Assembly (NCBI GenBank): GCA_016926855.1
Contig: JAFGNT010000025.1
Location: forward strand, 1-63,926
Length of the DNA: 63,926 nucleotides
Source of the DNA: Methanomicrobiaceae archaeon
GTDB taxonomy: Archaea; Halobacteriota; Methanomicrobia; Methanomicrobiales; Methanomicrobiaceae
Direction of reading: 5' to 3'
Positions 52,672-62,000 of the stretch are shown here, in pieces. Below the pieces are notes generated by a model. The model ran no database searches, was not told the origin of the DNA, and saw nothing but the letters and a program-made list of their open reading frames with translations. How positions within the stretch are numbered: position 1 is the stretch's first letter; each line of letters begins with the position of its first letter. A program made the position numbers and the translations under genes.

Positions 52672-53481
52672 GTGGGCGAGGTCATGTGCCCTCTTCTCTG
52701 TAGTGCCCAGATAAAATCCGCCTGGAACAACCCTGAGAAAACCCTTTCCGATGCGGAGCGGGCAATCGCTCTGGCGGCGCGGGCCCATGCCGACCTGATC
52801 TGTTTTCCCGAACAGTTCGCAACGGGATGGGATCCGGCAGCCACGACACACATCGAAGACGAGAACGGCAGTATCGTGGGGCGACTCCGTGATCTCGCAC
52901 GTAACTACGGAATTGCGGTGCTCGGGTCATTCCGGGAGGCTCATGCACCCCTCCCGAGGAATACCGCCATTGCAATCGGTCCGGACGGCAGCATTCTCGC
53001 ACGGTATGCCAAAATACACCTCTTCTCCCCCGGCGGCGAGCAGGACGCGTTCTCTCCCGGCGAGGAGATTGCGACCTTTTCCGTGGCGGGCATGCGGTTC
53101 GGCATCGCCATCTGCTATGACCTCCGGTTCCCCGAACTCTTCTCCGCCTACTCCCGTGCCGGTGTCGATGCGGTCCTGATTCCCGCCGCATGGCCCTGCC
53201 GGAGAATCGCCCACTGGGAGCTCCTCATCCGTGCCAGAGCGCTCGAAAACCAGTTTTTTGTTGCGGGAACCTGCACGACCGGAAAAACACCGGTGGAGGA
53301 GTACTGCGGCCATTCCATGACGGCGGGGCCCGGCGGGGAGATACTCTCACGTGCAGGCAGCGGGGTTTCGTGCATGACGACGGTACTTGATGCCGCCGCT
53401 ATTCAGGAGGCGCGTACCGCCCTTCCGACACATTCGGACCGCAGGGATGATATTTACATGCGCCTCGGGGAAACACGGTAA
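52672..53481 (+). CDS. Carbon-nitrogen hydrolase (nitrilase family)
   Basis: Protein of 269 residues from GTG 52672, or 265 from ATG 52684. The Glu-Lys-Cys triad is visible: the Glu in LICFPEQFATGW near residue 47, the Lys in RYAKIHLFSPGGE near 113, and the Cys in FGIAICYDLRFPELF near 148. Such enzymes cleave nonpeptide C-N bonds, for example omega-amides. GHSMTAGPGGEIL near 220 fits the family. The natural amide is unknown. Confidence 0.92.
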   Translation: MGEVMCPLLCSAQIKSAWNNPEKTLSDAERAIALAARAHADLICFPEQFATGWDPAATTHIEDENGSIVGRLRDLARNYGIAVLGSFREAHAPLPRNTAIAIGPDGSILARYAKIHLFSPGGEQDAFSPGEEIATFSVAGMRFGIAICYDLRFPELFSAYSRAGVDAVLIPAAWPCRRIAHWELLIRARALENQFFVAGTCTTGKTPVEEYCGHSMTAGPGGEILSRAGSGVSCMTTVLDAAAIQEARTALPTHSDRRDDIYMRLGETR

Positions 53482-53482
53482 C

Positions 53483-54217
53483 GTGCGGGGAGATCATCAT
53501 GTATTAATCGGCGTTCTGAGTGCCGTACTGCTGCTCGCTCCTGTGATCCCGGGCATCGGGGCATCATGGGTCGTGCTCGCCATCGCGGGTGTGTTCGTCG
53601 GATCGCTCGCTCCGGATGCCGATGCGGCGGATGCGGCAATCATGAGCGGGTTCTCGGGCGGCAGAGGGACACTGCGGCAGTTTGCCCGCCATACCGTCAT
53701 CGTTCTCCCCCTGATAGGTTATGTAATCCGGTACGGCATCTATTACCCCCTTTCCGCACTGCTCTGGGTCTGCACGTTCGGCGCCGTTCGGCCGGCTCAT
53801 CGGGGATTTATGCATTCCCTGTCCGGGATCGCACTGACGACCGCGGTGTTTTTTGCCTATGCGGGAGCGGCGCTGGCCTTCTTCGAAATAAATGCCCTGC
53901 CTTCCCTGCTGGTCTTCGGGGGCGGTTTTTTCTCGGGATCGCTTCTGCACCTGCTTGCCGATTCCTGCACCCGGAGCGGCGTATGCTGGGGATTTCCGCT
54001 CAGCGGGAGGCGCCTCGCCGGGACGTTCCCGTCCGGGCAAAACGACCGGCGCGCAGACATCTTTGCCGGGCTGCTCGGGGGCGGGGCGGTGCTGTTCCTG
54101 GTCGCCGGACCTCTCGGCATTCTGGAGCCGGGAGCGGTGCCGGCAGGTGCCCTCCTGTACTGTGCCGCCTGCTGGGCGTTGTTCCTGTACGATACGGGAG
54201 TTCACCTGAGCGGGTGA
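53483..54217 (+). CDS. DUF457-type membrane protein
   Basis: Protein of 244 residues from GTG 53483 (RGDHHVLIGVLSAVLLLAPV), directly after the nitrilase stop. Longer forms starting upstream would run through that gene in another frame. Family motifs: GSLAPDADAADAAIMSG near residue 38, HRGFMHSLSGIALTTAVFFA near 108 and LLHLLADSCTRSGVCWGFPL near 153. Five to six membrane helices. It is the second DUF457-type protein in the window, more divergent than 15558-16121. Function unknown. Confidence 0.78.
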   Translation: MRGDHHVLIGVLSAVLLLAPVIPGIGASWVVLAIAGVFVGSLAPDADAADAAIMSGFSGGRGTLRQFARHTVIVLPLIGYVIRYGIYYPLSALLWVCTFGAVRPAHRGFMHSLSGIALTTAVFFAYAGAALAFFEINALPSLLVFGGGFFSGSLLHLLADSCTRSGVCWGFPLSGRRLAGTFPSGQNDRRADIFAGLLGGGAVLFLVAGPLGILEPGAVPAGALLYCAACWALFLYDTGVHLSG

Positions 54218-54277
54218 GATAAGACGCCCCCTCTGCCCCCACCCGGTTTTAAGATGTCTCGCGGCGAATAGTAATCC

Positions 54278-55483
54278 ATGTACCGTCTTGTCTGCATATC
54301 CTGCGGAGCAGACTATGCCCCGGACGCAATCCTGTACCGGTGTGAGCGGTGCGGGCACCTGCTCGCCGTCACATACGATCTGGATTCTCTTCATATCGAC
54401 CGGGCCGTCTGGAATGCCCGGCCTCTCACCCTCTGGCGGTACCGGGAGCTCCTGCCCGTGAGCGGTGACCCGGTTACCCTCCAGGAAGGCGGAACTCCGC
54501 TCTACCCACTCACCCGTCTCGGTGAGGAGCTCGGACTGCCTCACCTGTATGCGAAGCACGAGGGGATGAACCCGAGCGGATCCTTCAAGGACCGCGGTAT
54601 GACCGTAGGTGTGTCGATGGCACTGCAGCTGGGAATGACGAGCGTCGCCTGTGCAAGCACCGGCAACACATCCGCAAGCCTGGCGGCATATGCGGCAAAA
54701 GCGGGTATTCCTGCTGTCGTCCTGCTCCCCGCCGGGAAAGTCGCACTCGGAAAGGTCGCGCAGGCGCTGATGCACGGTGCAAAAGTGATTGCGGTCCGCG
54801 ATAACTTTGATAAAGCGCTCGAAATGGTGCAGGAACTCTGTAAAAGCCACGGCCTCTATCTTCTCAACTCCATCAACCCGTTCAGGCTCGAGGGGCAGAA
54901 GACCATCGGTCTTGAGGTGATCGACCAGCTCGGAGATGTGCCGGACAGAATGGTACTCCCGGTAGGAAATGCGGGCAATATCTCGGCGGTGCACAAGGGG
55001 CTCGGGGAGTTTATCGATCTCGGGTTCATCGACCGGCTGCCGATGATGACAGGCATCCAGGCCGAAGGGTCCCGGCCCGTCGTGGACGCAATCGAACAGG
55101 GGCTTTGTGAACTCGTGCCCACGGAGCACCCGGAGACGATCGCCACCGCCATTCGCATCGGAGCACCGGTCAATGCCGAAAAGGCACTCACCGCCATCCG
55201 TGCAACGGGCGGGACCGCCGCATCGGTCACCGACGAGGAGATTCTCGCGATGCAGCGCGATCTTGCACGGAAAGAAGGCATCGGTGTCGAGCCGGCGTCG
55301 GCAGCATCGGTTGCCGGTGTCAGGAAACTTGTCGAATCGGGTGTCATCGACCGCGATGAGACGATCGTCTGCGTGGTGACCGGACACCTCCTCAAAGATC
55401 CGGAAACGGTGATCAGACAATGCGAACCGCCGATCGAGATCGATGCCGACGCGGCATCGCTGCTCTCTGTCTTGTACTCCTGA
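54278..55483 (+). CDS. thrC: Threonine synthase
   Basis: Protein of 401 residues. It begins with a zinc-ribbon-like segment (CISCGADYAPDAILYRCERC). PLP-binding motifs follow: NPSGSFKDRGMTVGVSMAL near residue 92 with the catalytic Lys, ACASTGNTSASLAAYAAKAG near 124 and VLPVGNAGNISAVHKGLGEF near 225. It converts O-phosphohomoserine to threonine. A TTTTAAGATG element about 25-30 bases upstream is a weak TATA candidate. Its 3' end overlaps the next gene by 64 bases in another frame. Confidence 0.95.
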   Translation: MYRLVCISCGADYAPDAILYRCERCGHLLAVTYDLDSLHIDRAVWNARPLTLWRYRELLPVSGDPVTLQEGGTPLYPLTRLGEELGLPHLYAKHEGMNPSGSFKDRGMTVGVSMALQLGMTSVACASTGNTSASLAAYAAKAGIPAVVLLPAGKVALGKVAQALMHGAKVIAVRDNFDKALEMVQELCKSHGLYLLNSINPFRLEGQKTIGLEVIDQLGDVPDRMVLPVGNAGNISAVHKGLGEFIDLGFIDRLPMMTGIQAEGSRPVVDAIEQGLCELVPTEHPETIATAIRIGAPVNAEKALTAIRATGGTAASVTDEEILAMQRDLARKEGIGVEPASAASVAGVRKLVESGVIDRDETIVCVVTGHLLKDPETVIRQCEPPIEIDADAASLLSVLYS

Positions 55484-56025
55484 TCCTATGCGGGCCGGCC
55501 TCCGCGCTCACGGCGTCCTACGTGGTGCTGGAGAACGGTACCGCCTACCGTGCTGCGGTTGAGATTGAAGATGCAGACAATTATGCCTTTGTCGAGCGCG
55601 GGCTCCTCGGTGAACGTATTCCCGTCATCGTTACGAATATCAGGGTTTTCAACGAAACCGGAGATGCGGCATTTGATGACGAAGGATCCTCCGTTACTTT
55701 TCCGAAGGGCAACTACACCGTTACTTTTGCAGGGCCCGTCAGGGACAGCACTCTTCAGGCGGCCTTCGACCGCCCGTATGACATCGAACTGATCATCCCC
55801 CCGCCGTTCCACGTGGAGAATCCGTTTCTCGGCATGGTCAGCCCGGGTGCTGAGATTAACGAAGAAAACGGCACCGTAACGGTGCGGTGGGACCAGGTTC
55901 GCTCGTTCGAGTCGCGATTCTACGACCCGGGCAGGGAACAGGCGCTTGTTATCTTCGGCACGTTCTGGATTGCGCTCTGTGCACTTTTTCTCGTGCCCTA
56001 TCTTCTTATGAAGCGGCCCGGATAA
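55420..56025 (+). CDS. DUF5803-like exported membrane protein
   Basis: Protein of 201 residues with a signal peptide at 1-29 (RDRCRRGIAALCLVLLILCG then PASA), an extracytoplasmic domain (ASYVVLENGTAYRAAVEIED, VTFPKGNYTVTFAGPVRDST) and a C-terminal membrane helix (about 174-195) with a short basic tail. I associate it with DUF5803, moderate confidence. The signal peptide is encoded within the last 64 bases of thrC in another frame, an unusually long overlap; no good later start preserves the signal. Function unknown. Confidence 0.7.
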   Translation: MRTADRDRCRRGIAALCLVLLILCGPASALTASYVVLENGTAYRAAVEIEDADNYAFVERGLLGERIPVIVTNIRVFNETGDAAFDDEGSSVTFPKGNYTVTFAGPVRDSTLQAAFDRPYDIELIIPPPFHVENPFLGMVSPGAEINEENGTVTVRWDQVRSFESRFYDPGREQALVIFGTFWIALCALFLVPYLLMKRPG

Positions 56026-56042
56026 AAAAAAGAGAAAATTAT
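56024..56042. terminator. A/T-rich terminator between convergent genes
   Basis: An A-run just after 56025 serves as a T-run on the minus strand for the por operon end at 56039. With a 13-base gap between the two stops, both transcripts probably end here. Confidence 0.45.
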
Positions 56043-56938
56043 TCTTGTGGTTTCTGTTTGATATCGATGCCGTACCGTTCGGCATTCTTGTCGGCTATCG
56101 CCTGTATTTTTGCGATCTCTTCCGTATTCGGCTGCGGCCTGAAGAGGTGGCGGAAGCGCTTCTGGACTTTGAGATACTCCTCGACAGGCTTTCGGACGAC
56201 TTTTTTTGCCTTCACGACCTCGCCGTCGACCATCTCGAAGTTCACCCACAGTCCCGTCTGGATTGCAAGCTTCCCCATCTCGATCGTCTTGCTGCCCTCA
56301 AATCCCCAGCCTGTGCTGCAGGGCGTATGAATCTGAATGTAGCACGGGCCGGGAGTGTTGACCGCCCGCTCCACTTTCTGCATGAGATCGTTCGGGTAGG
56401 AAACCGAGGCCGTGGCGACGTAGGGTGCGCCGTGGGCCGCAAGAATCCGGGGGAGATCCTTCTTCGGGCGAGAATTCCCGAGTGAGTTCCTGCCCGCAGG
56501 GCTTGTCGTCGTACTTGCGTCGTACGGGGTTGCACCGGACCGCTGGATGCCCGTATTCATGTACGCTTCATTGTCATAGCAGATGTACGTGATATCGTGG
56601 CCCCGCTCGAATGCACCGCTGATGCAGAGCATCCCGATATCGAACGTCGCCCCGTCGCCGCAGATGGCGACGACCTTTTCATCGCGGCCCTGCTTTTTCA
56701 GCGATGCCTCCACCCCGGACGCGACGGCCGCGGCGTTCTGGAAGAGCGAGTGAATCCACGGCGTCTTCCATGCCGTTTCGGGGTACGGGGTCGAGAAGAC
56801 CTCCATGCACCCCGTCGAGGCAACGACGATCGTATTCGCACCCGCACCTTTCATGATCAGGCGGGCTGCGAGCGCCGGTCCGCAGCCACCGCAGGCACGG
56901 TGACCGCAATCAAAGAGTTCAAGCGATTTGTCAACCAT
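56039..56938 (-). CDS. porB: Pyruvate:ferredoxin oxidoreductase beta subunit
   Basis: Protein of 299 residues. The thiamine-diphosphate site is visible: [20 protein letters not shown] near residue 93 and [20 protein letters not shown] near 125. N-terminal [19 protein letters not shown] and a C-terminal Cys region bind the [4Fe-4S] cluster. It decarboxylates pyruvate and, in methanogens, usually runs toward pyruvate synthesis from acetyl-CoA and CO2. It starts directly after the porA stop. Confidence 0.95.
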   Translation of the reverse strand: MVDKSLELFDCGHRACGGCGPALAARLIMKGAGANTIVVASTGCMEVFSTPYPETAWKTPWIHSLFQNAAAVASGVEASLKKQGRDEKVVAICGDGATFDIGMLCISGAFERGHDITYICYDNEAYMNTGIQRSGATPYDASTTTSPAGRNSLGNSRPKKDLPRILAAHGAPYVATASVSYPNDLMQKVERAVNTPGPCYIQIHTPCSTGWGFEGSKTIEMGKLAIQTGLWVNFEMVDGEVVKAKKVVRKPVEEYLKVQKRFRHLFRPQPNTEEIAKIQAIADKNAERYGIDIKQKPQE

Positions 56939-58099
56939 TCAGATCAGCTCCTCGCGAAGACCGTAGAACATATCCCCTTTTCCCGCTATCGACAGGGCAT
57001 TGATGGCGGCGATGTCCTTCTTTCGCACGTCACGCCCGCCAAGGCCGAGAACATAGGAAAAGACATCGATGCCGCTTCCCCACAGGGCGTCTTTTACTTC
57101 AGGCCCGACCGCTCCTTTCATCGCAGACCCGAGCGAGACGTTCTTCTCCAGCACCGCCACCCGGGAAACCCCCGAGAGCGCCTTGGCGATCTCCGCCCGC
57201 GGAAACGGGCGATAGGACCGGATCTTGAGAAGCCCGGCCTTTATGCCGGAATCACGCATCTCATCAATCGCATCCTTGACCGTGCCGCAGAGGGAGCCCA
57301 TTGCCACGAATGCCGTATCCGCATCCTCGAGACGGTATTCCTCCACAAGACCGCTGTAATCCCGGCCGATGGATTCACCCAGTTCACGGCCTGCCGTTAC
57401 CAGTAGATCCTTCGCCCGGTCCATCGCCCTGTCAATGTCGTACCTGAACTCCGTGTAATAATCCGGTGTTGCATACATGCCCATCGAGATCGGATTTTTC
57501 GCGTCAAGTACATTCACCGGGACAAAAGGAGGCAGATAGGCGTCGATCTCTTCCTGAGTCGGCATATCCACCGGTTCGTAGGTGTGGGAAAGGATAAAGC
57601 CGTCGAAACAGACAAAGCCCGGCAGCAGTACGTCATGATCCTCGGCCACGCGGTACGCGAGGAAGTGCAGGTCCATGGATTCCTGGGCATCCTCGGCGTA
57701 CAGCTGGAACCAGCCTGAATCACGGCATGATACTGAATCCTGATGATCGTTCCAGATACTCAGGGGAGCGCCCAGCGCCCGGTTGACAATCGACATAACC
57801 ACCGGCTGCCGCATCCCTGCCACGTTAAAGAGGACCTCGAACATGAAGGCAAGGCCCTGCGACGTCGTGGCGGAGTAGACCCGTGAACCCGCCGCCGATG
57901 CTCCGAGACACGCCGAAAGAGCGGAGAACTCGCTCTCTACGGTGATATAGTCGGCGTCAAGGTCTCCGTCGGCCACCATCTCGGCGAGCCGCTCGACGAT
58001 ATGCGTCTGCGGCGTGATCGGATATGCGGAGATGACACCCGGACGGATGAGTCTGACGGCTTCTGCAACGGCATGGGAGCCTTCCATAATTTTTCGCAT
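56939..58099 (-). CDS. porA: Pyruvate:ferredoxin oxidoreductase alpha subunit
   Basis: Protein of 386 residues: ISAYPITPQTHIVERLAEMV near residue 20, GASAAGSRVYSATTSQGLAF near 67, and DGFILSHTYEPVDMPTQEEI near 165. It forms the alpha part of the heterotetrameric enzyme and is adjacent to porD and porB without gaps. Length and motifs are normal for archaeal PorA. Confidence 0.95.
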   Translation of the reverse strand: MRKIMEGSHAVAEAVRLIRPGVISAYPITPQTHIVERLAEMVADGDLDADYITVESEFSALSACLGASAAGSRVYSATTSQGLAFMFEVLFNVAGMRQPVVMSIVNRALGAPLSIWNDHQDSVSCRDSGWFQLYAEDAQESMDLHFLAYRVAEDHDVLLPGFVCFDGFILSHTYEPVDMPTQEEIDAYLPPFVPVNVLDAKNPISMGMYATPDYYTEFRYDIDRAMDRAKDLLVTAGRELGESIGRDYSGLVEEYRLEDADTAFVAMGSLCGTVKDAIDEMRDSGIKAGLLKIRSYRPFPRAEIAKALSGVSRVAVLEKNVSLGSAMKGAVGPEVKDALWGSGIDVFSYVLGLGGRDVRKKDIAAINALSIAGKGDMFYGLREELI

Positions 58100-58360
58100 C
58101 TATTTCTCCTCCAGTTCCATCTCTATGGCATCCGCGGGGCACTCGTCGGCGCATACACCGCATCCCTTGCAGTAGTCATAGTCGGGCACCGGCATGCCCT
58201 CCTCGTCCTCACTGATACACCCCTCGGGGCAGATCAGGATACAGAGCCCGCATTTCGAGCATTTCTCACGGGAAAAACGCGGGATAAAAACCCGCCACGA
58301 TCCTGTCCTGTTGTCCCGTGCACGGCCGGGTTTTGCGGCGCACCCGATATTGAGGGCCAT
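58100..58360 (-). CDS. porD: Pyruvate:ferredoxin oxidoreductase delta (ferredoxin) subunit
   Basis: Protein of 86 residues from ATG 58360. It carries two [4Fe-4S] motifs, KCSKCGLCILICPEGCIS and YCKGCGVCADECPADAIEME, which pass electrons from PorB to ferredoxin. A start at 58459 would run into the porC gene. One base separates it from porC. Confidence 0.95.
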   Translation of the reverse strand: MALNIGCAAKPGRARDNRTGSWRVFIPRFSREKCSKCGLCILICPEGCISEDEEGMPVPDYDYCKGCGVCADECPADAIEMELEEK

Positions 58361-58361
58361 A

Positions 58362-58904
58362 TTACACGCCCTCCCGCACCATGTCAAAAGCCCGCCGTGC
58401 AGCAAGGATATTCTTCTCGGCAAGCGGACCGGGGAAGCGGTCGCGAAGTGCCGATTCAAGGGCGGAGAATTCTATTTCCCCGGTTGCCGCGGCAAACGCA
58501 CCCATCAGCGCCGTGTTGGCGATCGGCAGTCCGAGCACATCCAGCGCAATCTTCGTCGCATCGAGCGTGATGAGGCGGACACCCTCGGGCACCTGATAGT
58601 CCTCTGCTTTTTCCGTGTTGATAATCGCAATGCCTCCTTTTTTCAGGCCTGAAAAGACAGGAACGTCCTTGATCAGGGTGCTGTCCTGCACGATGATATA
58701 ATCCGGTTCGTAGATCTGGCTTCTGAGACGGATTTTCTGGTCGCTGAAGCGGACAAATGCCTGGACCGGGGCGCCGCGGCGCTCCACGCCGAAGGCGGGA
58801 AATGCCTGCGAAAAGGCGCCGCTCTCAAATGCAGCGACGGCAATCAGTTCCGCTGCGGTGACGGAACCCTGCCCCCCCCTTCCATGGATACGTAACTCTT
58901 TCAA
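58362..58904 (-). CDS. porC: Pyruvate:ferredoxin oxidoreductase gamma subunit
   Basis: Protein of 180 residues from TTG 58904, chosen because GGGGATTT precedes it and the RELRIHGRGGQGSVTAAELI-type start matches the family; ATG 58928 and GTG 58916 lie nearer the predicted transcription start. Motifs: LRIHGRGGQGSVTAAELIAV and GVRLITLDATKIALDVLG. It is the first gene of the porCDAB operon. Confidence 0.93.
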   Translation of the reverse strand: MKELRIHGRGGQGSVTAAELIAVAAFESGAFSQAFPAFGVERRGAPVQAFVRFSDQKIRLRSQIYEPDYIIVQDSTLIKDVPVFSGLKKGGIAIINTEKAEDYQVPEGVRLITLDATKIALDVLGLPIANTALMGAFAAATGEIEFSALESALRDRFPGPLAEKNILAARRAFDMVREGV

Positions 58905-58935
58905 CAAAATCCCCACATAATTTAACATGATTAAT

Positions 58936-58946
58936 TAATATAAATC
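58936..58946 (-). promoter_or_regulatory. TATA box of the por operon
   Basis: On the minus strand the sequence reads GATTTATATTAATTAA, a near-consensus archaeal TATA box about 35 bases before the TTG start of porC. Predicted transcription starts around 58912-58916, leaving a leader of about ten bases that holds GGGGA. Confidence 0.65.
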
Positions 58947-59011
58947 AACCCATCGGGGTGCGGGCCCTTTTCGTGAGCGGGGGAAAAAGAGGGAGTGTGA
59001 TCCGGGGGGGC

Positions 59012-62000
59012 CTATCTCCGCCGGAATGCCCGGCAGGCGACACACAGCAGCATGAGTGCCCCGAACGGTACCACGACGCCGGGGAACTCCGGAACCGGTG
59101 TGGGCGGTATACTCCATGCCACGGTAGCGGTGTTCGAGGTAACCAGGATACCGCCCGGCGTGTACATATCACCGATAATACGGTCGATTCCTATACCCCC
59201 GTTTCCGGTATACGTGAACAGGACCGTTCCGGCCGCACCGGTTAAGCCGGTTGTCGATTGCCCCGCATTCGGACCCGCCATAACCCGGATACTGACGTGC
59301 CGGAAAGAGATGGCGGCGCCTGTCCCGTCCCGGACGAAGGCCGTCACCGTATGCTGCTGCCCGACAGTACGGGCTGCGGAGGCAGGGATGAGTGTAATCG
59401 TGTCGTTATTCACAACCGGTTCGTCAGTCCAGGTCACAGAGACCGTATTGGAGACCCGGAGGACCCCTCCGGAGTCGATCATGGTCGCGTTTATGAAGTC
59501 CGTTCCGGTCTGCCATCCGGTGTAGGTAAAGGGAACAAGGCCGTTTGTTCCCGTGACGCCGCCGAAGACCGTGCCTGCATGCGGGCCGGCGATAACGGTG
59601 AAGTCGATCGGGCGATTGGAAACAGGATTGCCGTACTCATCCAGCACGAGTGCGTTCGTCGTGTACGGCGTAGTGACCTGCACCGTTGCGGGGCCGGGAA
59701 TCAGACTAATCGTCTCGGGACCGGGAGGGGGCGGAGTGGTCGTCCAGAGCACGGTGACGATGTTTGATGTCCGGACGGCTCCACCCGAGTCCGTCATTGT
59801 CGCATTAAGCGTGTCGGTGCCGACAACGCCTCTCGTGTAAGTGAACGTGACGTTTCCGGCGGAATCCGTCGTACCGGTCTGATTCAGAGGCCCGATGCCG
59901 GTGATATCCAGCCGGACAAAGCGACCGGCGATGGGATTGCCCGCCGTGTCGTTCACGTGGGCGATCGCCGAGTACGGGGTCCCCACGAGGTTCGACAAGG
60001 GGCCGGGGATCAGCCGGACTGATTCGGCGCCGGGGGGCGGCGGAACGAGTGTCCACGTCACGGTAACGGTATTTGACCGCTGCTGCTGCCCCGATGCGTT
60101 CACCATGGCGGCAACGACCGTATCGGTCCCGGCTGCCGCGCCGGAATACGAATAAGGCGCGTACCCGAGCGCGTCCGTCACGACCGTCCCGTTTACGCCG
60201 ACATGCGGCCCGCCTTCGACCGTGAACGTCACTGGCCGGCCGGCGACCGGGGTGCCGGCCGAGGTGAACACGTACGCCGTCACGTGACAGGCGTCGCCCA
60301 CGGCCGCAGTGCCGGAGAGCGGCGAGAGCCGGATCTGCTCGGGTGCGGGCGGGGTCGGGCCGGCATGCCAGGTAACAGTCGCCTCGTTGGAGGTCCGCTT
60401 CGTCCCTCCGGAGTCCGTCATCGAGGCCGTCGCCGTGTCCGTGCCCGGTGCACTGCTGGTGTACGGGAACGTCGCGTACCCGGCGGCATCCGTCGTTGCC
60501 GTGTAGGTGCGGCCCGCGTTCGGGCCCGACCTGAAGCTGAATACCACCGTGCGCCCACCAATAGGCGTCCCGAACCGGGTGACCACCAGCGCCGTAAACT
60601 CGTGCAGTTCGCCAACCGTATAATCGGCGGAGAGCGGGCTTAAGCTGATGCGGTCATGCATCGGCGGAGACGGATGGGTCCGCCAATGCACGTACGCTTT
60701 ATTGGAGGTCCGCTTCGTCCCGGTGCTGTCCGTCATCGTGGCAATGACCGTATCGGTACCGGTTTTACTGCTGGAATACGGGAATGTCGCATACCCGTTG
60801 GAATCCGTCGTTGCCGTGTACGTGCGGCCCGCGTTCGGGCCCGCGGTGATGGAGAACGTCACCGTGCGTCCGCCGGGTGAACCGGACCGGATGGACACGT
60901 GTGCTGTCAGGGTCATCGTACCCCCGACATAGGCACGGCTGTGCTTGGGGCTTAAGGTGATACGATCCGGTCTCGATGGACCGTCCCGCCAGCGTATCTT
61001 CGCCTCGTTGGAGGTCTTCTGCGATCCGGCGGAATCCGTCATCGTGGCGATGATCGTATCGGTGCCGGTTGTGCTGCTGGAATGGGGGAACGTCGCATAC
61101 CCGTTTGAATCCGTCATACCCTTAAATTTACGGCCTGCGTTCGGACCCGACGTGATGGCGAACATGACCAGGCGTTCATCGACCGGCGTTCCCGCAGCAA
61201 GCACGAGCGCCGTCATCCGGATCGTCCCGCCGACGCGGGGAGAGGCAGACTTCGGGCTCAAGGTGATCGTCTCGCCGACGGGCGGCACCGGCCCTGTTTT
61301 CCAGGTGACGGAGACGGTATTGGAGGTCCGGTTCACCCCGCCGGAGTCAATCATCGTCGCCCGGACGAGATCGGTGCCGGTGGCGTTTGCGGAGAACGGG
61401 AACTCCGTATAGCCGTAGGAGTCCGTATCCCCGCCGAAGAGAAGCCCGGCGTTCGGCCCGGAAAGGACTTCGAACGTGACCTCACGCTCTTCGATCGGCG
61501 TCCCGTTCGAGGCGCGGACAAACGCCGTCACCGTGTGAACATTGCCGACCTGGAGCGTCGCACTGACCGGCGAAAGCGTGATCAGTTCGGTCACCGGCGG
61601 CGGCACGGGCCCGGTGGTCCAGGTGACGGAGACGGTGTTCGAAGTCTGCAGAGCACCCACCGAATCCGTCATCGTCGCCTCCACGGTATCGGTGCCGGGA
61701 GCGGCTGCCGAGAACGGGAAGGTCGCGTTCCCGCCAAGATCGGTCGTGCCGGTGAAGTTCAGCCCCGCGTTCGGGCCGGTGATGACGGTGAAGTTTACCT
61801 GACGCCCGGCTATCGGGGAGCCGCCCGCGGTCGTCACGGTCGCCGTGACGGCATGCAGATCCCCAACGGTCAGCGACGCGGTCGCAGGTGAAAGCACGAT
61901 CAAGTCCGGGCCGGGCGGCGGGGTCGTCGTCCAGGTCACGGTGACGGTATTCGACGTCCGGACGACTCCACCCGAATCCGTCATATTCGCAACAAGCGTA

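Noticed and set aside
53564-55420. A 618-codon minus-strand open frame opposite the DUF457-type gene and thrC.
   Set aside because: Both plus-strand genes carry clear family motifs; the minus-strand product is low-complexity and basic, typical of an antisense shadow.
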